From Lachnospiraceae bacterium A4 (lineage in GTDB: Bacteria; Bacillota; Clostridia; Lachnospirales; Lachnospiraceae), in the NCBI GenBank assembly GCA_000403215.2, contig KE159551.1:1-34417 (forward strand): a stretch of 34,417 nucleotides of DNA. The letters are read 5' to 3'. Shown here piece by piece: positions 33,810-34,417 of this stretch. Position 1 is the first letter of the stretch. Every line of letters starts with the position of its first letter. The translations under genes and the position numbers were made by a program. The notes beneath the pieces were generated by a model, which had not been told where the DNA came from, searched no databases, and saw only the letters and a program-made list of their open reading frames with translations.

Positions 33810-33888
33810 GTGTGCTCTCCCATGCTGTTTTCTGAAAGAGCGTATCCAACCGATGTTGCATACGCTCTTTTGCTGTTCTTAATGCTGC

Positions 33889-34314
33889 CTATACGGCATA
33901 GCCGCCTTCCACTGTCACTGTGCTGATCTTGTCTTTCTTCTGCTTGATCACGAGCGTGAAGGTGCCGATGCCTTCCTCATCGCCGTAATCCTCCTTGTAG
34001 TCTACGACGAAGGCATTTGGGAAGCAGTACTTGCGCTCCATGATGCCTGCTGCCACATACTCGGCTGTCACCTTCCTGTAGCTGTCCGCCTTCTCTGCGG
34101 GCACGACAGACCACAGTGCCATTTTTCTCGTGCTGTCAAACGGATCGCCGCCCACAGCTGTGAGGATTTTTCCCTTGATCACCATGGTCGCGCCCACGTC
34201 CTTTGTCCTCGCGTTGGAATCCAGTGGAATATCCGTGGTCATCTTCACGCTTTTTACACACTCTTTTGATATTTCGAAGGCTTCTGCACCCTCCACTTTT
34301 ACTACAAATGCCAT
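33889..34314 (-). CDS. Tube protein (Hcp / phage tail tube-like)
   Basis: A 141-residue protein. The N-terminal part has DIPLDSNARTKDVGATMVIKG, and near the end come FPNAFVVDYKEDYGDEEGIG and then FTLVIKQKKD. The pattern fits tube proteins of contractile systems: a beta barrel with a long loop and a strand such as N-A-x-V-x-x-Y. Rings of such subunits form the inner tube. The ATG at 34314 has AAAGGAG seven bases upstream; an earlier ATG at 34347 has none. It is tandem with the partial tube gene at 34360. Tube identity is a family-level judgement from pattern. Confidence 0.7.
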   Translation of the reverse strand: MAFVVKVEGAEAFEISKECVKSVKMTTDIPLDSNARTKDVGATMVIKGKILTAVGGDPFDSTRKMALWSVVPAEKADSYRKVTAEYVAAGIMERKYCFPNAFVVDYKEDYGDEEGIGTFTLVIKQKKDKISTVTVEGGYAV

Positions 34315-34359
34315 TATTTTTCTCCTTTCTCCTGTAGCAGGAAACACGCTTCATGCACT

Positions 34360-34417
34360 TTACATTGCATAGCCGCCCTCAATCTTCACCTTGTCATTCT
34401 CGTCTTTTTTCTGCTTT
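34360..34417 (-). CDS. Second tube-like protein, C-terminal end only (runs off window)
   Basis: The last 18 codons of a gene entering from the right edge, ending KVKIEGGYAM-stop. It parallels the end of the 33889 protein (KQKKD at the same place, VEGGYAV at the end), so the two are tandem paralogues. The stop is 46 bases upstream of the next start. Confidence 0.75.
   Translation of the reverse strand, partial: KQKKDENDKVKIEGGYAM

Noticed and set aside
1-34417. Prophage or phage tail cluster
   Set aside because: Spike and tube genes are shared with phages, but no capsid, terminase, portal, integrase, holin or tail-fibre genes are seen. Regulators, several effector-immunity sets and membrane FHA/PP2C proteins fit a secretion weapon better.

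Overview
The window reads as one dense, almost entirely minus-strand gene array from a Gram-positive anaerobe, most likely a Clostridia/Lachnospiraceae-type Firmicute. Reasons are strong AGGAGG-type ribosome binding sites, tight overlapping genes, a lipobox lipoprotein, and an Rpn-type PD-(D/E)XK protein. Taxonomy is inference. No tRNA, rRNA, CRISPR array or IS transposase was seen. Transcription runs right to left, so the order below starts at the right edge.

Right edge (34417-33354): the tail of one tube-like (Hcp/phage tail tube) gene, a complete second tube gene, and a small DnaJ. Module 1 (33343-30987): a PAAR-like DUF4280 protein carrying a lytic transglycosylase, then two paralogous membrane-anchored candidate immunity proteins, then a membrane FHA protein. 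Module 2 (30353-23033): two VgrG-like spike proteins (types A and B) and a PAAR-like protein with an unfamiliar C-terminal domain. These are followed by three candidate immunity genes sharing a D-x-DGDG-PEL motif, with the decayed tail of another effector between them.

Core (22988-12280): an accessory gene set (Imm11-like, small protein, Mog1/DUF1795-like, 200-residue protein), then zinc-ribbon FHA, active-looking PP2C, degenerate PP2C with membrane segment and TPR-like tail, two unidentified proteins, a SAP-HSP70-like ATPase and a putative baseplate protein. Module 3 (12270-7114): DUF4280 with a lysozyme-like domain, two paralogous membrane proteins, VgrG type B, and a Mog1-like gene broken by an amber codon. 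Module 4 (7095-1512): VgrG type A, DUF4280 with a GH24-like lysozyme domain, a membrane immunity candidate, and a second copy of the accessory triad. The left end holds an independently transcribed Rpn gene and the promoterless start of a further DUF4280 gene, which is a near-exact duplicate of the start of the module 3 effector.

Taken together this looks like a contractile, T6SS-like weapon of a Gram-positive bacterium. Tube and VgrG spikes would carry PAAR-like tips fused to exchangeable peptidoglycan-cutting domains, membrane-anchored neighbours would give self-protection, and FHA plus PP2C proteins would set phosphorylation control as in the T6SS threonine phosphorylation pathway. Sheath, canonical baseplate genes, AAA+ recycling ATPase and Ser/Thr kinase are not in the window, so the assignment is a model built from part of a locus.
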